Of a stretch of DNA of 64,000 nucleotides, positions 26,368 through 36,593 are shown one piece after another. The notes beneath the pieces are model-generated. The model did not search any database. It saw only the letters and a program-made list of their open reading frames with translations, and was not told the origin of the DNA. The DNA is from Mucilaginibacter sp. (GTDB lineage: Bacteria > Bacteroidota > Bacteroidia > Sphingobacteriales > Sphingobacteriaceae). Positions within the stretch are counted from its first letter, which is position 1; each line of letters opens with the position of its first letter. The translations under genes were made by a program, and so were the position numbers. The stretch covers positions 1 through 64,000 of the forward strand of contig NZ_JAQBOD010000010.1 of the NCBI RefSeq assembly GCF_028288205.1, read 5' to 3'.

Positions 26368-26866
26368 ATGCAAATTGCAGTAGTATCTGCCCTTTTTCTA
26401 CCTTATCTCCCGGCTTTATTTTAACTGATTTAATTACAGTATTAGTTGGTGATTTAATAATATTTTCCATTTTCATGGCCTCAAGTACAAATAAGTTATC
26501 GCCCTTTTGTATAGTAGCGCCTTCTTCAACAAACACTTTTAATACCATTCCGGGCATAGGTGCTTTTAACTCACTTATTTTGGCATTGGCTAAACTGCTT
26601 AATCCCATTTTTTCAAGCAACACGTCAAACCGGTCTTTTGCAGTGATGATGTATATATTATTGTTAACTCGTATTTCGGCAGTCTTTAAAGCTTTATCAT
26701 AGTTTACAACCTCAGCATTGTATGATCGTAGCTGATCAATAATATGCCATGTATTAGGGCCCAATTGTTTTATATCGGCATCTATCTTGTTGCTATTAAT
26801 CAATAACTCGTCGCCGGTCTTATCAATTGTATAATTGTACTTATCATTTACTTTTAACTGATACAT
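26366..26866 (-). CDS. Biotin carboxyl carrier protein subunit of an acyl-CoA carboxylase
   Basis: 166 aa. The C-terminal biotinyl domain holds LEAMKMENII, with the biotinylated Lys in AMKM, and a conserved PMPGMVLKVFVEEGATIQKG before it. The N-terminal 90 residues resemble the swivelling part of Bacteroidota acetyl/propionyl-CoA carboxylase carrier subunits. No carboxylase or transferase subunit gene lies in the window. The neighbouring DUF4159 gene ends three bases away on the same strand. Confidence 0.88.
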   Translation of the reverse strand: MYQLKVNDKYNYTIDKTGDELLINSNKIDADIKQLGPNTWHIIDQLRSYNAEVVNYDKALKTAEIRVNNNIYIITAKDRFDVLLEKMGLSSLANAKISELKAPMPGMVLKVFVEEGATIQKGDNLFVLEAMKMENIIKSPTNTVIKSVKIKPGDKVEKGQILLQFA

Positions 26867-26868
26867 GG

Positions 26869-27528
26869 CTACTGGGTCAATATGTAATGAATAAGGTTAG
26901 CGCCCATTTTTAAGGCTTTTAATCGATTTTCCTGCGTATCGCCGGCGTAGGTTCCATAATCTTCCCAACCATTGCCCAGATCGCACTCATAGGTGTAAAA
27001 ACATACCAGGCGCCCTTTATAGATCAATCCAAAACCTTGCGGACGCTTGCCATCATGCTCATGTATTTTAGGTAAGCCGTTAGGAAAAGGATATTTTTGA
27101 CGATAGATGGGATAATTAACAGGCAACTCCACAAAATCAAGCTCCGGGAAAACCTTTTTCATTTGTGGGCGAATAAACTTATCCAGCCCATAATTATCGT
27201 CGATATGCAAAAAGCCACCGCCGGTTAAATACTTCCTTAAGTTAGCGGCTTCCTGGTCAGAGAATATAACATTGCCGTGCCCGGTCATGAAAATGAAAGG
27301 ATAATTAAATAGCTCCGCGCTTCCCGGCTCTACTACCTCATCTTCTGCCTGGAAATTGGTTTTTAAATTTTCGTTGCAAAATTTTATCAGGTTGGGTAGC
27401 GCTGTGCGGTCGCCATACCAATCGCCGCCGCCATTATATTTAAGCTTAGCCATTTTATAGGTTGGCGCGTTAAAGCTGCTTAAAAAAAGCAGTATGCCAG
27501 CGGTGACTATATAAATAGGTATCTTCAT
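26869..27528 (-). CDS. DUF4159 domain-containing exported protein
   Basis: 219 aa. An N-terminal hydrophobic segment (IPIYIVTAGILLFLSSF) acts as signal or anchor. The DUF4159 core follows, with LKYNGGGDWYGD, PFIFMTGHGNVIFSD and GGFLHIDDNYGLD, a flavodoxin/GATase-like pattern. The biochemical role of the family is unknown. Its ATG abuts the stop codon of rsmE, placing it in the same minus-strand operon. Confidence 0.83.
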   Translation of the reverse strand: MKIPIYIVTAGILLFLSSFNAPTYKMAKLKYNGGGDWYGDRTALPNLIKFCNENLKTNFQAEDEVVEPGSAELFNYPFIFMTGHGNVIFSDQEAANLRKYLTGGGFLHIDDNYGLDKFIRPQMKKVFPELDFVELPVNYPIYRQKYPFPNGLPKIHEHDGKRPQGFGLIYKGRLVCFYTYECDLGNGWEDYGTYAGDTQENRLKALKMGANLIHYILTQ

Positions 27529-28242
27529 TTAGCGATTTAAAAAATTCACTTCGAAACAAGCTTCCAACGCGGCGGTTTCTGTTCTTAACCGGCTTTCACC
27601 TAAAGTTATGGCTTTATATCCGTTTTGCAAAGCGGCATCAATTTCCACAGGCGAAAAATCACCTTCGGGGCCTATCAATATTAAATATTTACCTTGCTTT
27701 TCCAATTCATCCTTTAAACCGGTCATATCTCCAACGTCACAATGTGCAATAAACTTCTGCCCGTCAAACTGCTGTGATAAAAACCTATTTAAAGCCACAG
27801 GCTCATTCAAAACCGGGTGATATGCTTTTAATGATTGCTTTATAGCTGCCGTTATAATTTTATTTAACCGCTCTGTCTTTGCTTCCTTACGTTCAGAACG
27901 CTGACAGATGATCAATGTTATCTCGTCTATTCCAATTTCGGTAGCTTTTTCTAAGAACCACTCTAACCTGTCTAAATTTTTTGTGGGGGCAATAGCTACA
28001 TGCAGGTAATGGTTACGTTTATTATATTCGGTTATAACATTGGTAATTTGCAGTATGGTTCTTTTAGGATGCGCATCTTTTATAGTTGCAGTGTATAAAC
28101 CTCCCCTGCCATCAATCAATTGCACCCCGGCACCGGCTTCTAATCGTAAAACGCGTATGGCGTGTTTACTCTCTTCTTCATTAAGAAAGTATTGTGGGTG
28201 TGAGGGGGCAATATCAGGTGTGTAAAAAAGATGCATTGGCAA
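27529..28242 (-). CDS. rsmE: 16S rRNA (uracil1498-N3)-methyltransferase
   Basis: 237 aa. The PUA-like N-terminus has the conserved HAIRVLRLEAG. The SPOUT domain has LEWFLEKATEIG, CQRSERKEAK, LIGPEGDFSPVEI and ITLGESRLRTETAAL, the knotted SAM-binding site. It methylates U1498 in the 30S subunit. It sits between the HlyC/CorC-like gene and the DUF4159 gene with spacings under 10 bases. Confidence 0.95.
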   Translation of the reverse strand: MPMHLFYTPDIAPSHPQYFLNEEESKHAIRVLRLEAGAGVQLIDGRGGLYTATIKDAHPKRTILQITNVITEYNKRNHYLHVAIAPTKNLDRLEWFLEKATEIGIDEITLIICQRSERKEAKTERLNKIITAAIKQSLKAYHPVLNEPVALNRFLSQQFDGQKFIAHCDVGDMTGLKDELEKQGKYLILIGPEGDFSPVEIDAALQNGYKAITLGESRLRTETAALEACFEVNFLNR

Positions 28243-28248
28243 AGCAGA

Positions 28249-29586
28249 TCAATGTAAATCTACTGTATCTTCTTCATTTAACAATAATTCCAGTTTGACT
28301 GATTCAATATTCTGATCGGATTTTTTTAGTACAGTGATGTTATATCCGTTTGATTCCTTTTGTTCACCAACATCGGGTATTTTGCCAAATATATCTCCCA
28401 ACCATCCGGATACGGTATCAAAATCGCCATCCTCAGGCAGATCATGCGGCAGGTGGCCGTTTACATCATATATGGGCGCAAGCGCGTTTACAATAAATTC
28501 CCGGTCGTTTAAAATCTCAACAATAGGCTTTTCTTCATCATACTCGTCTTGTATCTCGCCTACCAGTTCTTCAACAATATCCTCCAGTGTAACCATGCCC
28601 GCTGTGCCACCAAACTCGTCAGACACGATAGCTATCTGGATACGCATCTGTTGCAATTCGGCCATCAGGTCATTTATCTTCTTGGTTTCTGGTATAAAAT
28701 AGGGCTTGCGGATAATGTTTCTTAAAACAATTTCTTCGTTCCGTACTAACAAAGGCAAAATATCTTTGGCATGTACTATACCAACTATCTTATCAATTAC
28801 CTCATCATAAACCGGTAAGCGTGAATAGCCTTCGGTTATTAATATATCCAGCAATTCATCCTTACCTGTGCTAACTTCAATACCTGATATTTTGGTACGC
28901 GGCACCATAATATTCTTAACTACACGTTCATTAAACTCAAATACGTTTTGTATCAGTTCATGTTCGTTTGAATCGAGCGCACCTGTTTCTTTCCCTTGCT
29001 CCAACAAATATTGCAGTTCTTCCGAACTATGGTGCGATTCGCCCTGTACGGGTGTTATACCCAAAAGCTTTAAAATAAAATTGGCAAAGTTATTAAGTAT
29101 CCAGATGATGGGTTTAAACACTATAAAAAACAGGCGTAACGGAGCCGAAATAGCCAAAGCTGTACGTACAGAACTTTGTATAGCCAGCCTTTTTGGTGCT
29201 AATTCGCCAAAAACAATACTTAGTACGGTAATTATAATAAACGCAAACACCCTACATATATTTATTACAAATACAGAAGTTATTTCAAAACCAAATTCTT
29301 GAAATAAATTCAACATTACGCTTGTAAATACCCCCTCGCCTATTACACCCAAACCTAACGAGGCTATAGTTATCCCTAACTGTGTTGCAGCAAGATAACC
29401 CGCCAAGTTGGCCATTATACTGCGTGTAAGCCTGGCCACATGGCTTCCTGTTTTCACCTTCAGCTCAATTTGCGAACTACGAACGCGAACCAAAGCGAAT
29501 TCGGCGGCTACAAAAAACCCATTTAAAAAAACCAAAAATATGGTAAGAAGAATGTAATAACCGTTTATATGAAGATCAGGGCCCAT
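28249..29586 (-). CDS. CNNM/CorC-HlyC family membrane protein (GldE-like possible)
   Basis: 445 aa. The N-terminal DUF21 domain has about four transmembrane segments (YYILLTIFLVFLNGFFVAAE and later). A CBS pair lies at about 205-330 (VPRTKISGIEV, RLPVYDEVIDKIVGIVHAKD). The C-terminal CorC_HlyC domain includes DEFGGTAGMVTLEDIVEELVG. It is probably involved in Mg2+ or other ion homeostasis. In this phylum the related GldE is needed for gliding; sequence alone does not separate the two here. Confidence 0.85.
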   Translation of the reverse strand: MGPDLHINGYYILLTIFLVFLNGFFVAAEFALVRVRSSQIELKVKTGSHVARLTRSIMANLAGYLAATQLGITIASLGLGVIGEGVFTSVMLNLFQEFGFEITSVFVINICRVFAFIIITVLSIVFGELAPKRLAIQSSVRTALAISAPLRLFFIVFKPIIWILNNFANFILKLLGITPVQGESHHSSEELQYLLEQGKETGALDSNEHELIQNVFEFNERVVKNIMVPRTKISGIEVSTGKDELLDILITEGYSRLPVYDEVIDKIVGIVHAKDILPLLVRNEEIVLRNIIRKPYFIPETKKINDLMAELQQMRIQIAIVSDEFGGTAGMVTLEDIVEELVGEIQDEYDEEKPIVEILNDREFIVNALAPIYDVNGHLPHDLPEDGDFDTVSGWLGDIFGKIPDVGEQKESNGYNITVLKKSDQNIESVKLELLLNEEDTVDLH

Positions 29587-29593
29587 TAATTAT

Positions 29594-30139
29594 TTATTGG
29601 TACACGGGAAAAGTAGACTGGTATAGTTCTAAACTTTCATTAATTACTTTGTGGGCGTATTTTTTACCTAACATATGTTCTATGGTCACCTTTTTATCTT
29701 CGAGCGCTTTGTAGTCTTTAAAAAACCTAACTATTTCTTTCATAGCGTGGGGCGGTAATTCATTCAGGTCGTTAATATAATTAACAGACATATCATTTTT
29801 AGCAACTGCTATAATTTTATCGTCCTGCTCACCATTATCAACCATGTGCATTACACCTATAACCTTAGCTTCTATTATTGACATGGGGAACACATCAATT
29901 GAGCAAAGAACCAATATATCCAGCGGATCCTTATCATCGCAATAAGTTTGAGGGATAAAACCGTAATTAGCCGGATACATCACTGATGAAAATAAAACAC
30001 GGTCTAATTTTAATAAACCGGAATCTTTATCAATTTCATATTTAGCTTTTGATCCTTTAGGGATCTCAATTATTGCATTTACTACCTCAGGAACATTATC
30101 ACCCGGTGAAACCTGGTGCCAGGGATGTTGTGTACTCAT
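29594..30139 (-). CDS. ppa: Inorganic pyrophosphatase, family I
   Basis: 181 aa. [37 protein letters not shown] (the D-x-D-P-x-D signature) and acidic metal ligands such as [14 protein letters not shown] are all present. The cytoplasmic enzyme hydrolyses PPi to drive biosynthesis. It lies between the DedA-like and HlyC/CorC-like genes with spacings of 5-7 bases, within a long minus-strand run. Confidence 0.95.
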   Translation of the reverse strand: MSTQHPWHQVSPGDNVPEVVNAIIEIPKGSKAKYEIDKDSGLLKLDRVLFSSVMYPANYGFIPQTYCDDKDPLDILVLCSIDVFPMSIIEAKVIGVMHMVDNGEQDDKIIAVAKNDMSVNYINDLNELPPHAMKEIVRFFKDYKALEDKKVTIEHMLGKKYAHKVINESLELYQSTFPVYQ

Positions 30140-30144
30140 TTTTA

Positions 30145-30795
30145 TTATTCTAATTTATTTGTTTTACTGCTCTTTACTAATCTTTTTTTAAAGAAAGCAA
30201 TAAGCAGCGGAATTGTTGTAATTATTATTAATCCAAAAACAACATACTGTAAATAATCTTTCAATTGCGGGTACTTTCTACCTAAAAAATACCCGGATAA
30301 AATAAAGGTACCTACCCATGTTATGCTACCGGCAAAATTATAAATAGTAAACTTTTTAAACTCTACTTTAACAACACCTGCAAAGATAGGGGCAAAAGTT
30401 CTGATTATTGGGAAAAATCTGCCTAAAACTAACGCCATGCCTCCGTGCTTTGCATAAAACTCTTCGGCTATAATTACATATCGCTTTTTAAAGAACAAAG
30501 AATCGTTTTTGTTAAATAACATGGGCCCTGTTCGGTAACCAAACCAATAGCCTGTATAATTGCCTAAGATGCCTGCTGCCATAACAGAGATCAATAATGT
30601 ACCTAATGATACATCTATCATCCCGGATGAGCATAACAGGCCGGCCATGAATAATAAGTAATCACCCGGTAAAAAAAACCCGAAAAACAAACCTGTTTCA
30701 GCAAAAACTACAATAAGCAAAAAGTAAAACCCTCCTTTGCTTAAAATGGATTGAGCGTCCGTTAAATTTTGCAGGTGTTCCCAAAAATTTTCCAT
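30145..30795 (-). CDS. DedA family membrane protein
   Basis: 216 aa. [22 protein letters not shown] is the conserved DedA/SNARE-associated start. [38 protein letters not shown] (family signature with conserved Arg) and three or more membrane spans follow. Members act in lipid-carrier (undecaprenyl-phosphate) recycling and proton-motive homeostasis. A perfect 9-bp inverted repeat ATATTTGTA/TACAAATAT (30801-30822) lies just before the start codon. Confidence 0.9.
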   Translation of the reverse strand: MENFWEHLQNLTDAQSILSKGGFYFLLIVVFAETGLFFGFFLPGDYLLFMAGLLCSSGMIDVSLGTLLISVMAAGILGNYTGYWFGYRTGPMLFNKNDSLFFKKRYVIIAEEFYAKHGGMALVLGRFFPIIRTFAPIFAGVVKVEFKKFTIYNFAGSITWVGTFILSGYFLGRKYPQLKDYLQYVVFGLIIITTIPLLIAFFKKRLVKSSKTNKLE

Positions 30796-30842
30796 TCACT
30801 ATATTTGTAAAACTACAAATATTAAATTAAACTTTTGAGATA

Positions 30843-32222
30843 TTAAATAAGGTTGGTAATAAATTGCGGATACACCCCGATTATAATAGTTGCCAACGCC
30901 GAAAAGCCGAAAACAAAAATATAATAAGAAGGTACTGTTATTTGAGCACGCTCTGTTGTGCGGAAATACATGGCTATAATAACCCTGAAGTAATAGAATA
31001 TGCTTATGATAGCATTAATTACAGCTACTATTGCCAAACCGGTATGGTACTGGGCCAATACCGTATTGAACATAAAAAACTTACCTATAAAGCCGGCAGT
31101 AAGCGGAATGCCTGCCAACGACAACATAGATATAGTTAATACAAATGCCAGGAAAGGGTTTTTTCTGGCGAGGCCGTTAAAACTTTCAAAACTATCACTG
31201 CCTGTTTCCTGCTGTATAAGTATTAAAGCTCCAAAAGCGATTATAGACGCGATAGAATAAGCACTGGCATATATAAATATAGAATTGGCAGAGCTTGCAC
31301 CCAAAGCTAAAATAGCAAACAGCAAATAGCCTGCATGTGATATACTTGAGTAAGCCAGCATACGCTTAAAGCTTTGCTGATATAAAGCGGTTATATTACC
31401 AACAAACAAAGTTATAATGGCTATGATAACCAATATAGGTAACCAGAAAGTATAAAATACAGGGAAACAAGTTGCGAACAAGCGCAAAAATGCAGCAAAG
31501 CTTGCCGTTTTTGATACGGTAGACATGAACGCGGTTATCAGTGTTGGCGAACCTTCATAAACGTCGGGTGTCCAGAAATGGAATGGGGCCACACCTACCT
31601 TAAAGCATAGGCCTACAATAATTAATATTATCCCGGTATAAAGTAATGGATCTACACCAAAAGAATGGGCCAATACAAAGCTTTGGATACCCTCTAAACT
31701 AAATGAACCGGTAGAGCCATAAACTAAAGTAATACCGAACAATAAGAACCCGGTTGAAAAAGCACCCATTAAAAAGTATTTCAGAGCAGCTTCATTCGAG
31801 GCAAAATCATTCTTTTTAATACCGGCAAGTATATATAAGCTTACAGACATAATTTCTATACCGATAAAAAGCATAGTTAAATTATAGTAAGAAACCATTA
31901 CTATAACACCGGCCAGCGAGAACAGAATAATAGCGTAATACTCTGCTATATGCTGGCTTATCCGCTCAAAATATCCTTTGGAAAGCAACAGGATCAATAT
32001 GGTTGATATAATAGCTATTGATGAAAAAGCAATAGAGAAGTTATTGAATAACATCATGCCATGATACTCGGGCACGCGGTTTTCTCCCCATTGCGCTACT
32101 GCCAAACCTAAAGCAATCAACAGGCCAACTATAGTAACAGGCAGCAATGCCTTTTGCATTTTATATAAACCTAAATACAAAAGCACTATAGGTAAAACAG
32201 ATATGACTATTAATGTATTCAT
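30843..32222 (-). CDS. nuoN: NADH-quinone oxidoreductase subunit N
   Basis: 459 aa antiporter-like membrane subunit of complex I with about 14 transmembrane helices. MLFIGIEIMSVSLYILAGI, AALKYFLMGAFSTGFLLFG and PFHFWTPDVYEGSPTLITAF (with conserved Lys elsewhere in the channel) mark NuoN. It pumps protons with NuoL and NuoM. Last gene of the nuo operon, ten bases after nuoM. Confidence 0.96.
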   Translation of the reverse strand: MNTLIVISVLPIVLLYLGLYKMQKALLPVTIVGLLIALGLAVAQWGENRVPEYHGMMLFNNFSIAFSSIAIISTILILLLSKGYFERISQHIAEYYAIILFSLAGVIVMVSYYNLTMLFIGIEIMSVSLYILAGIKKNDFASNEAALKYFLMGAFSTGFLLFGITLVYGSTGSFSLEGIQSFVLAHSFGVDPLLYTGIILIIVGLCFKVGVAPFHFWTPDVYEGSPTLITAFMSTVSKTASFAAFLRLFATCFPVFYTFWLPILVIIAIITLFVGNITALYQQSFKRMLAYSSISHAGYLLFAILALGASSANSIFIYASAYSIASIIAFGALILIQQETGSDSFESFNGLARKNPFLAFVLTISMLSLAGIPLTAGFIGKFFMFNTVLAQYHTGLAIVAVINAIISIFYYFRVIIAMYFRTTERAQITVPSYYIFVFGFSALATIIIGVYPQFITNLI

Positions 32223-32231
32223 GATTAAAAC

Positions 32232-33680
32232 TTATCTGATATTTATAGTGTGTACCAAATTTTCGACTGCCGCGGCAGATATATGCAGGATAGGCTGCGG
32301 ATATATACCTATACCAATAATTAATGCGCAAATAATGCCCAAAGCTATTTTTTCTGAACCATGAACATCTGCAAATACAGCAGTTAATTCATTGGTTTCG
32401 CCTTGCATAACCTTTTTATACATACGCAGCATATATACCGCGCCAAATATGATGGTTAAACCTGCAATAGCAGCTACCCAAATGTTATATTGATAAACAC
32501 TGTTCAGTAATAAAAACTCGCCTATAAAGCCGTTGGTAAGCGGCAAGGCAACCGTACCCAGTACAATAATTAAAAATGCGATGGCAAAATGCGGGGCGCC
32601 CTTGGCAATACCGCCTAATTGGCTAATATCCCGGGTATTTAAACGGGTGCTGATGATATCCCATATAAAGAACATACCAACTACGTTTATACCGTGGCTA
32701 AGCATTTGTATCATGGCGCCTTGCAAGCCTTGCATGTTCCAGGCAAATATGCCTGCGGCAATAAGGCCAACGTGTGCTATAGATGAATAGGCTACCAAAC
32801 GTTTACCATCAGTTTGTGTGAATGCAATGATGGACGCGTATACAATACCAATTACGGCCAGTATGATAACTAAGTTTTGATAATGTAATAACCCTGCAGG
32901 AGCATTAGGAATTAACCACCTGATTACGCCATAAATACCCATTTTAAGCATAATGCCCGATAACATCATGGTACCTGCGGTTGGAGATTCGGTATACGTA
33001 TCCGGTTGCCAGGTATGGAACGGAAATAGCGGCATTTTAATAGCAAATGCCAGGAAAAACGCCCAGAATACGATATTTTGATTTTCGGGGGTTAAATGGT
33101 TGTTATAGAATGCATGCAGATCGTATGTTTTGCCGGGAGTTAGCAAATACATATAGATGATGCCTAATAGCATAAACAATGATCCGGCAAATGTGTAGAT
33201 GAAAAACTTAATGGTAATACGTATACGGTTTTCGCCGCCCCAAAGCGAGCAGATAAAATAGATAGGTATTAATGCCGCTTCCCAGCCAACGTAGAATAAA
33301 AAGCCGTCTAACGCGGTAAATACTACCAGCAGGCCAGCCTGCATAAATAATATTAACGCGTAAAAAGAGGGTGCATTTCTGTATTGATGTTTATAGGTGG
33401 TTAAAATAATGATAGGTACCAGCAGCGTAGTTAGCAATACCATTATCATACTTATGCCATCTATGCCTGCATTAAAATAAATGCCGAAATTATATATCCA
33501 TTGCACATTAACAATAAACTGTGTACTGGCATCGGGCACAAACTTGGACAGGAATACACCGGCTATTGCCAACTCAATAACAGAGAAAAATAACGCCGCG
33601 TGTTTAGCTGTTTCATTCTTGAAGAAGAGAACAGCGAGTGCCGCAATTACCGGCAAAAAAATTAATATACTAACCGTCAT
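32232..33680 (-). CDS. nuoM: NADH-quinone oxidoreductase subunit M
   Basis: 482 aa, about 14 transmembrane helices. YVGWEAALIPIYFICSLWGG (conserved Glu), IKMPLFPFHTWQPDTYTESP and YSSIAHVGLIAAGIFAW are NuoM signatures. Proton-translocating membrane arm subunit. It is one base from nuoL, so translation is coupled. Confidence 0.97.
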   Translation of the reverse strand: MTVSILIFLPVIAALAVLFFKNETAKHAALFFSVIELAIAGVFLSKFVPDASTQFIVNVQWIYNFGIYFNAGIDGISMIMVLLTTLLVPIIILTTYKHQYRNAPSFYALILFMQAGLLVVFTALDGFLFYVGWEAALIPIYFICSLWGGENRIRITIKFFIYTFAGSLFMLLGIIYMYLLTPGKTYDLHAFYNNHLTPENQNIVFWAFFLAFAIKMPLFPFHTWQPDTYTESPTAGTMMLSGIMLKMGIYGVIRWLIPNAPAGLLHYQNLVIILAVIGIVYASIIAFTQTDGKRLVAYSSIAHVGLIAAGIFAWNMQGLQGAMIQMLSHGINVVGMFFIWDIISTRLNTRDISQLGGIAKGAPHFAIAFLIIVLGTVALPLTNGFIGEFLLLNSVYQYNIWVAAIAGLTIIFGAVYMLRMYKKVMQGETNELTAVFADVHGSEKIALGIICALIIGIGIYPQPILHISAAAVENLVHTINIR

Positions 33681-33681
33681 T

Positions 33682-35592
33682 TTATATTGTAAACGCTTTT
33701 AAACTATATAGTAAAATGGCAATAATGCCAGCCACCATCATAAATATGTAGAACCCTACATTACCGGTTTGCAATAAACGCAAACCCTTGCTTGATTCAA
33801 CCGCTCCTTTGCCTAAACCATTTACTAAACCATCAATACCCAAACGGTCAACCACCTTGTAAAAGAATACTGATAACGTATCCAGTGGCTTACGTATCAA
33901 GGTATCATACAGCTCATCTATATAAAACTTATTATAAGATAAGCTTGTTAATGCCGGGCGCTCTTCTTCATCAGAAACAGGAACGCTTGCATTTTTAACA
34001 TATTGAATATAGGCATAAGCCATTGCAATTAAAGCACCGCCAACAGACAGGCCCATCAGCAACCATTCGGTACTGCTGCTTAGCTCATGTGCAACAAGTA
34101 ATTTATTCGACGCTTCAAAAACCGGGGCAAGGTAAGCGCCCAATTCATGGTGGCCGCCCATTACCGCGGGCACGCCTATCATACCGCCAATTGCTGATAG
34201 TATTGCCAGTACGATCAATGGAATGGTCATGCTTGGCGGCGACTCATGTAAGTGATGTTCCTGCTCATACGCTCCGCGGAATTTGCCCCAAAAAGTAAGG
34301 TACATCATCCGGAACATATAGAAAGAGGTTAACATAGCGGTAATAACACCCACTACATAAAACGTTGTGCTATGTGCAAAGGCGGCCGCCAATATTTCAT
34401 CTTTCGAAAAGAAACCCGAGAATGGAGGGATACCCGCAATAGCGATGGTACCAACCAGCATAGTAATAAAAGTAATTTTGATCTTACCGCTTAGTCCGCC
34501 CATTTTGCGCATATCCTGCTCGCCGCCCATGGCGTGAATTACAGAACCTGCACCCAGGAATAATAAAGCTTTAAAGAAAGCGTGAGTTAGCACATGGAAA
34601 AACGCCCCAGTATAGGCACCCACACCTAAACCTAAAAACATATACCCTAATTGTGATACGGTTGAATAGGCCAAAACTTTTTTAATGTCGGTTTGCGTTA
34701 GCGCGATAAGGGCCGCGAATAAAGCTGTTGCTAAACCAACAATGGCAATAACTTCCATTGTATCCGGCGCAAGCGTAAATAGAATGTTTGAGCGGGCTAT
34801 CATATAAACACCTGCTGTAACCATGGTTGCCGCATGTATTAATGCCGATACCGGAGTTGGGCCGGCCATCGCATCAGGTAACCAGGTGAATAATGGTAGT
34901 TGTGCCGATTTACCAATCGCGCCAACAAATAACAATAAGGTAATTAATACAAATGGCGCATCGCCACCATGCATAGTGGCCGCTTTGCCAAAAACATCAG
35001 CGTAAGCTATACTGCCGAAAGTATTGAATATTAAAAATATGCCGATTAAAAAGCCAAGGTCGCCAATACGGTTCATAATAAATGCTTTCTTAGCAGCATC
35101 AGCATAGCTTGGATTGGTATACCAAAAGCCGATGAGTAAATAAGAGCAAAGTCCCACGCCTTCCCAGCCTATAAACATCACCAGGTAGTTTGACCCTAAT
35201 ACCAGCAACAGCATAAAGAAAACAAACAGGTTTAAATAAGCGAAAAACTTACCAAAACCATTATCATCATGCATATAACCTACAGAGTACAGATGAATTA
35301 AAAAGCCAACACCTGTGATAATCAGCAGCATTATCGAGCTTAGCTGATCTACTAAAAAGGAGAAGTTAACTTGCAATGAACCAACGCTGAACCAGTTAAA
35401 CAGCTCAACATTAATAGGTTGACCCGTAGCCTTGATCTGGAAAAATGCGCCAACACTTAATCCGAAAGAAATTAATACTAACAAACTGCCAATAAAGCCT
35501 ATAATGCCTTTTGATAGGGTATTACGGCCAATGCCGTTAATAATGAAACCGGCTAACGGTAATAAAGGAATAAGCCAGATGTATTTATCCAT
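33682..35592 (-). CDS. nuoL: NADH-quinone oxidoreductase subunit L
   Basis: 636 aa. FIGWEGVGLCSYLLIGFWY, GKSAQLPLFTWLPDAMAGPTP, LIHAATMVTAGVYMIAR and the C-terminal extension with the long lateral helix (about 540-636) mark NuoL. Distal proton pump of complex I. A REP-like hairpin (35610-35694) separates it from nuoK. Confidence 0.97.
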   Translation of the reverse strand: MDKYIWLIPLLPLAGFIINGIGRNTLSKGIIGFIGSLLVLISFGLSVGAFFQIKATGQPINVELFNWFSVGSLQVNFSFLVDQLSSIMLLIITGVGFLIHLYSVGYMHDDNGFGKFFAYLNLFVFFMLLLVLGSNYLVMFIGWEGVGLCSYLLIGFWYTNPSYADAAKKAFIMNRIGDLGFLIGIFLIFNTFGSIAYADVFGKAATMHGGDAPFVLITLLLFVGAIGKSAQLPLFTWLPDAMAGPTPVSALIHAATMVTAGVYMIARSNILFTLAPDTMEVIAIVGLATALFAALIALTQTDIKKVLAYSTVSQLGYMFLGLGVGAYTGAFFHVLTHAFFKALLFLGAGSVIHAMGGEQDMRKMGGLSGKIKITFITMLVGTIAIAGIPPFSGFFSKDEILAAAFAHSTTFYVVGVITAMLTSFYMFRMMYLTFWGKFRGAYEQEHHLHESPPSMTIPLIVLAILSAIGGMIGVPAVMGGHHELGAYLAPVFEASNKLLVAHELSSSTEWLLMGLSVGGALIAMAYAYIQYVKNASVPVSDEEERPALTSLSYNKFYIDELYDTLIRKPLDTLSVFFYKVVDRLGIDGLVNGLGKGAVESSKGLRLLQTGNVGFYIFMMVAGIIAILLYSLKAFTI

Positions 35593-35609
35593 GTTTTATA
35601 TTTCTCTTT

Positions 35610-35694
35610 GTCATTGCGAGGAACGAAGCAATCGCGAACCTTGCATTTGTTTATATTGCATCCTTGCGATTGCCACGCTGGCGCTCGCAATGAC
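35610..35694. repeat. REP-like palindrome in the nuoL-nuoK gap
   Basis: GTCATTGCGAG (35610-35620) is mirrored by CTCGCAATGAC (35684-35694). The inner parts AAGCAATCGC and GCGATTGCC also pair. This is a widely distributed GTCATTGCGAGG type of repeat. It fills almost the whole intergenic space inside the operon. Confidence 0.85.
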
Positions 35695-35705
35695 ACTTTA
35701 TTAAT

Positions 35706-36035
35706 TTACCACTTCAACCTGTTCAGCACGTTAATATCTATCGAGTTGGTGTTGCGGTATACCATTACAATTATGGCCAGCCCTACTGCTACTTCTGCCG
35801 CTGCTAAAGCAATAATGAAAAATACAAATACCTGCCCGCTGGCATCGCCATGATAAATAGAGAAAGCCGTTAGTAACAGGTTTACCGAGTTTAGCATTAA
35901 CTCAACCGACATAAAAATCACAATAGCATTGCGGCGTATTAACACCCCAATAACACCTATTGAAAAAATGATAGCGCTTAGAAGTATATACTCATTAAGC
36001 GGTATGGTCTGTATAGTATTTGTTATGTTTTCCAT
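35706..36035 (-). CDS. nuoK: NADH-quinone oxidoreductase subunit K
   Basis: 109 aa with three transmembrane helices and the conserved glutamates in SVELMLNSVNLLL and AAAEVAVGLAIIVMVYR, which belong to the proton path. Its ATG overlaps the nuoJ stop codon by one base. Confidence 0.96.
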   Translation of the reverse strand: MENITNTIQTIPLNEYILLSAIIFSIGVIGVLIRRNAIVIFMSVELMLNSVNLLLTAFSIYHGDASGQVFVFFIIALAAAEVAVGLAIIVMVYRNTNSIDINVLNRLKW

Positions 36036-36532
36036 TATACAGTTTTTGGATCTTTAGTAGCCAATAAAATAGCACCCACCATTGCCGATAACAGCAATAT
36101 AGAAGACACTTCAAAAGGCAATAAATATTCGTTAAACAATACTTTTCCTAAATTTTTTACCAGGCCCAGGTTAGGGTCCTTAAGTATCACCGCCGGTGAT
36201 GCGCCTAATGCTTTAATTGATGCTACTACGGTTACTAAAAAACACCCGCCCCCAATAACGGCAGCTATTTTAATAAAGTTTGCTTTAACCGGTTCTGATT
36301 CTTTATTTAAATTCATCAGCATCAGTGTGTATAAAAACAACACTAAGATGGCTCCCATGTACACTATAAAATTAACAATGGCCAAAAACTGGGCATTCAA
36401 TAAAATATAGTGGATGGTGAACGTAAAGAAAGTAAGGATAAGGTACAGTATACTGTGCACCGGATTTTTGGCAGAGATTACCAGTATGGAAAAAAATATA
36501 GACAAAAACGCGATGAAGTAAAATGTATTCAT
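36035..36532 (-). CDS. nuoJ: NADH-quinone oxidoreductase subunit J
   Basis: 165 aa, about five transmembrane helices. AKNPVHSILYLILTFFT and FLAIVNFIVYMGAILVLFLYTLMLMNL (the pi-bulge helix region) are characteristic. Membrane-arm subunit next to NuoK. The 61-base gap to nuoI holds a hairpin (36553-36579). Confidence 0.95.
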   Translation of the reverse strand: MNTFYFIAFLSIFFSILVISAKNPVHSILYLILTFFTFTIHYILLNAQFLAIVNFIVYMGAILVLFLYTLMLMNLNKESEPVKANFIKIAAVIGGGCFLVTVVASIKALGASPAVILKDPNLGLVKNLGKVLFNEYLLPFEVSSILLLSAMVGAILLATKDPKTV

Positions 36533-36552
36533 TGTTATTTATTACAAAACAA

Positions 36553-36579
36553 TTTGCCCCCTAAAAAGGGATGGGCAAA
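36553..36579 (-). other. Hairpin between nuoI and nuoJ
   Basis: TTTGCCC (36553-36559) pairs with GGGCAAA (36573-36579), with an inner CCCTAAAAAGGG. There is no strong T-tract. It could be an RNA processing or partial termination site within the operon. Confidence 0.4.
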
Positions 36580-36593
36580 GGTATAAAACTTCT

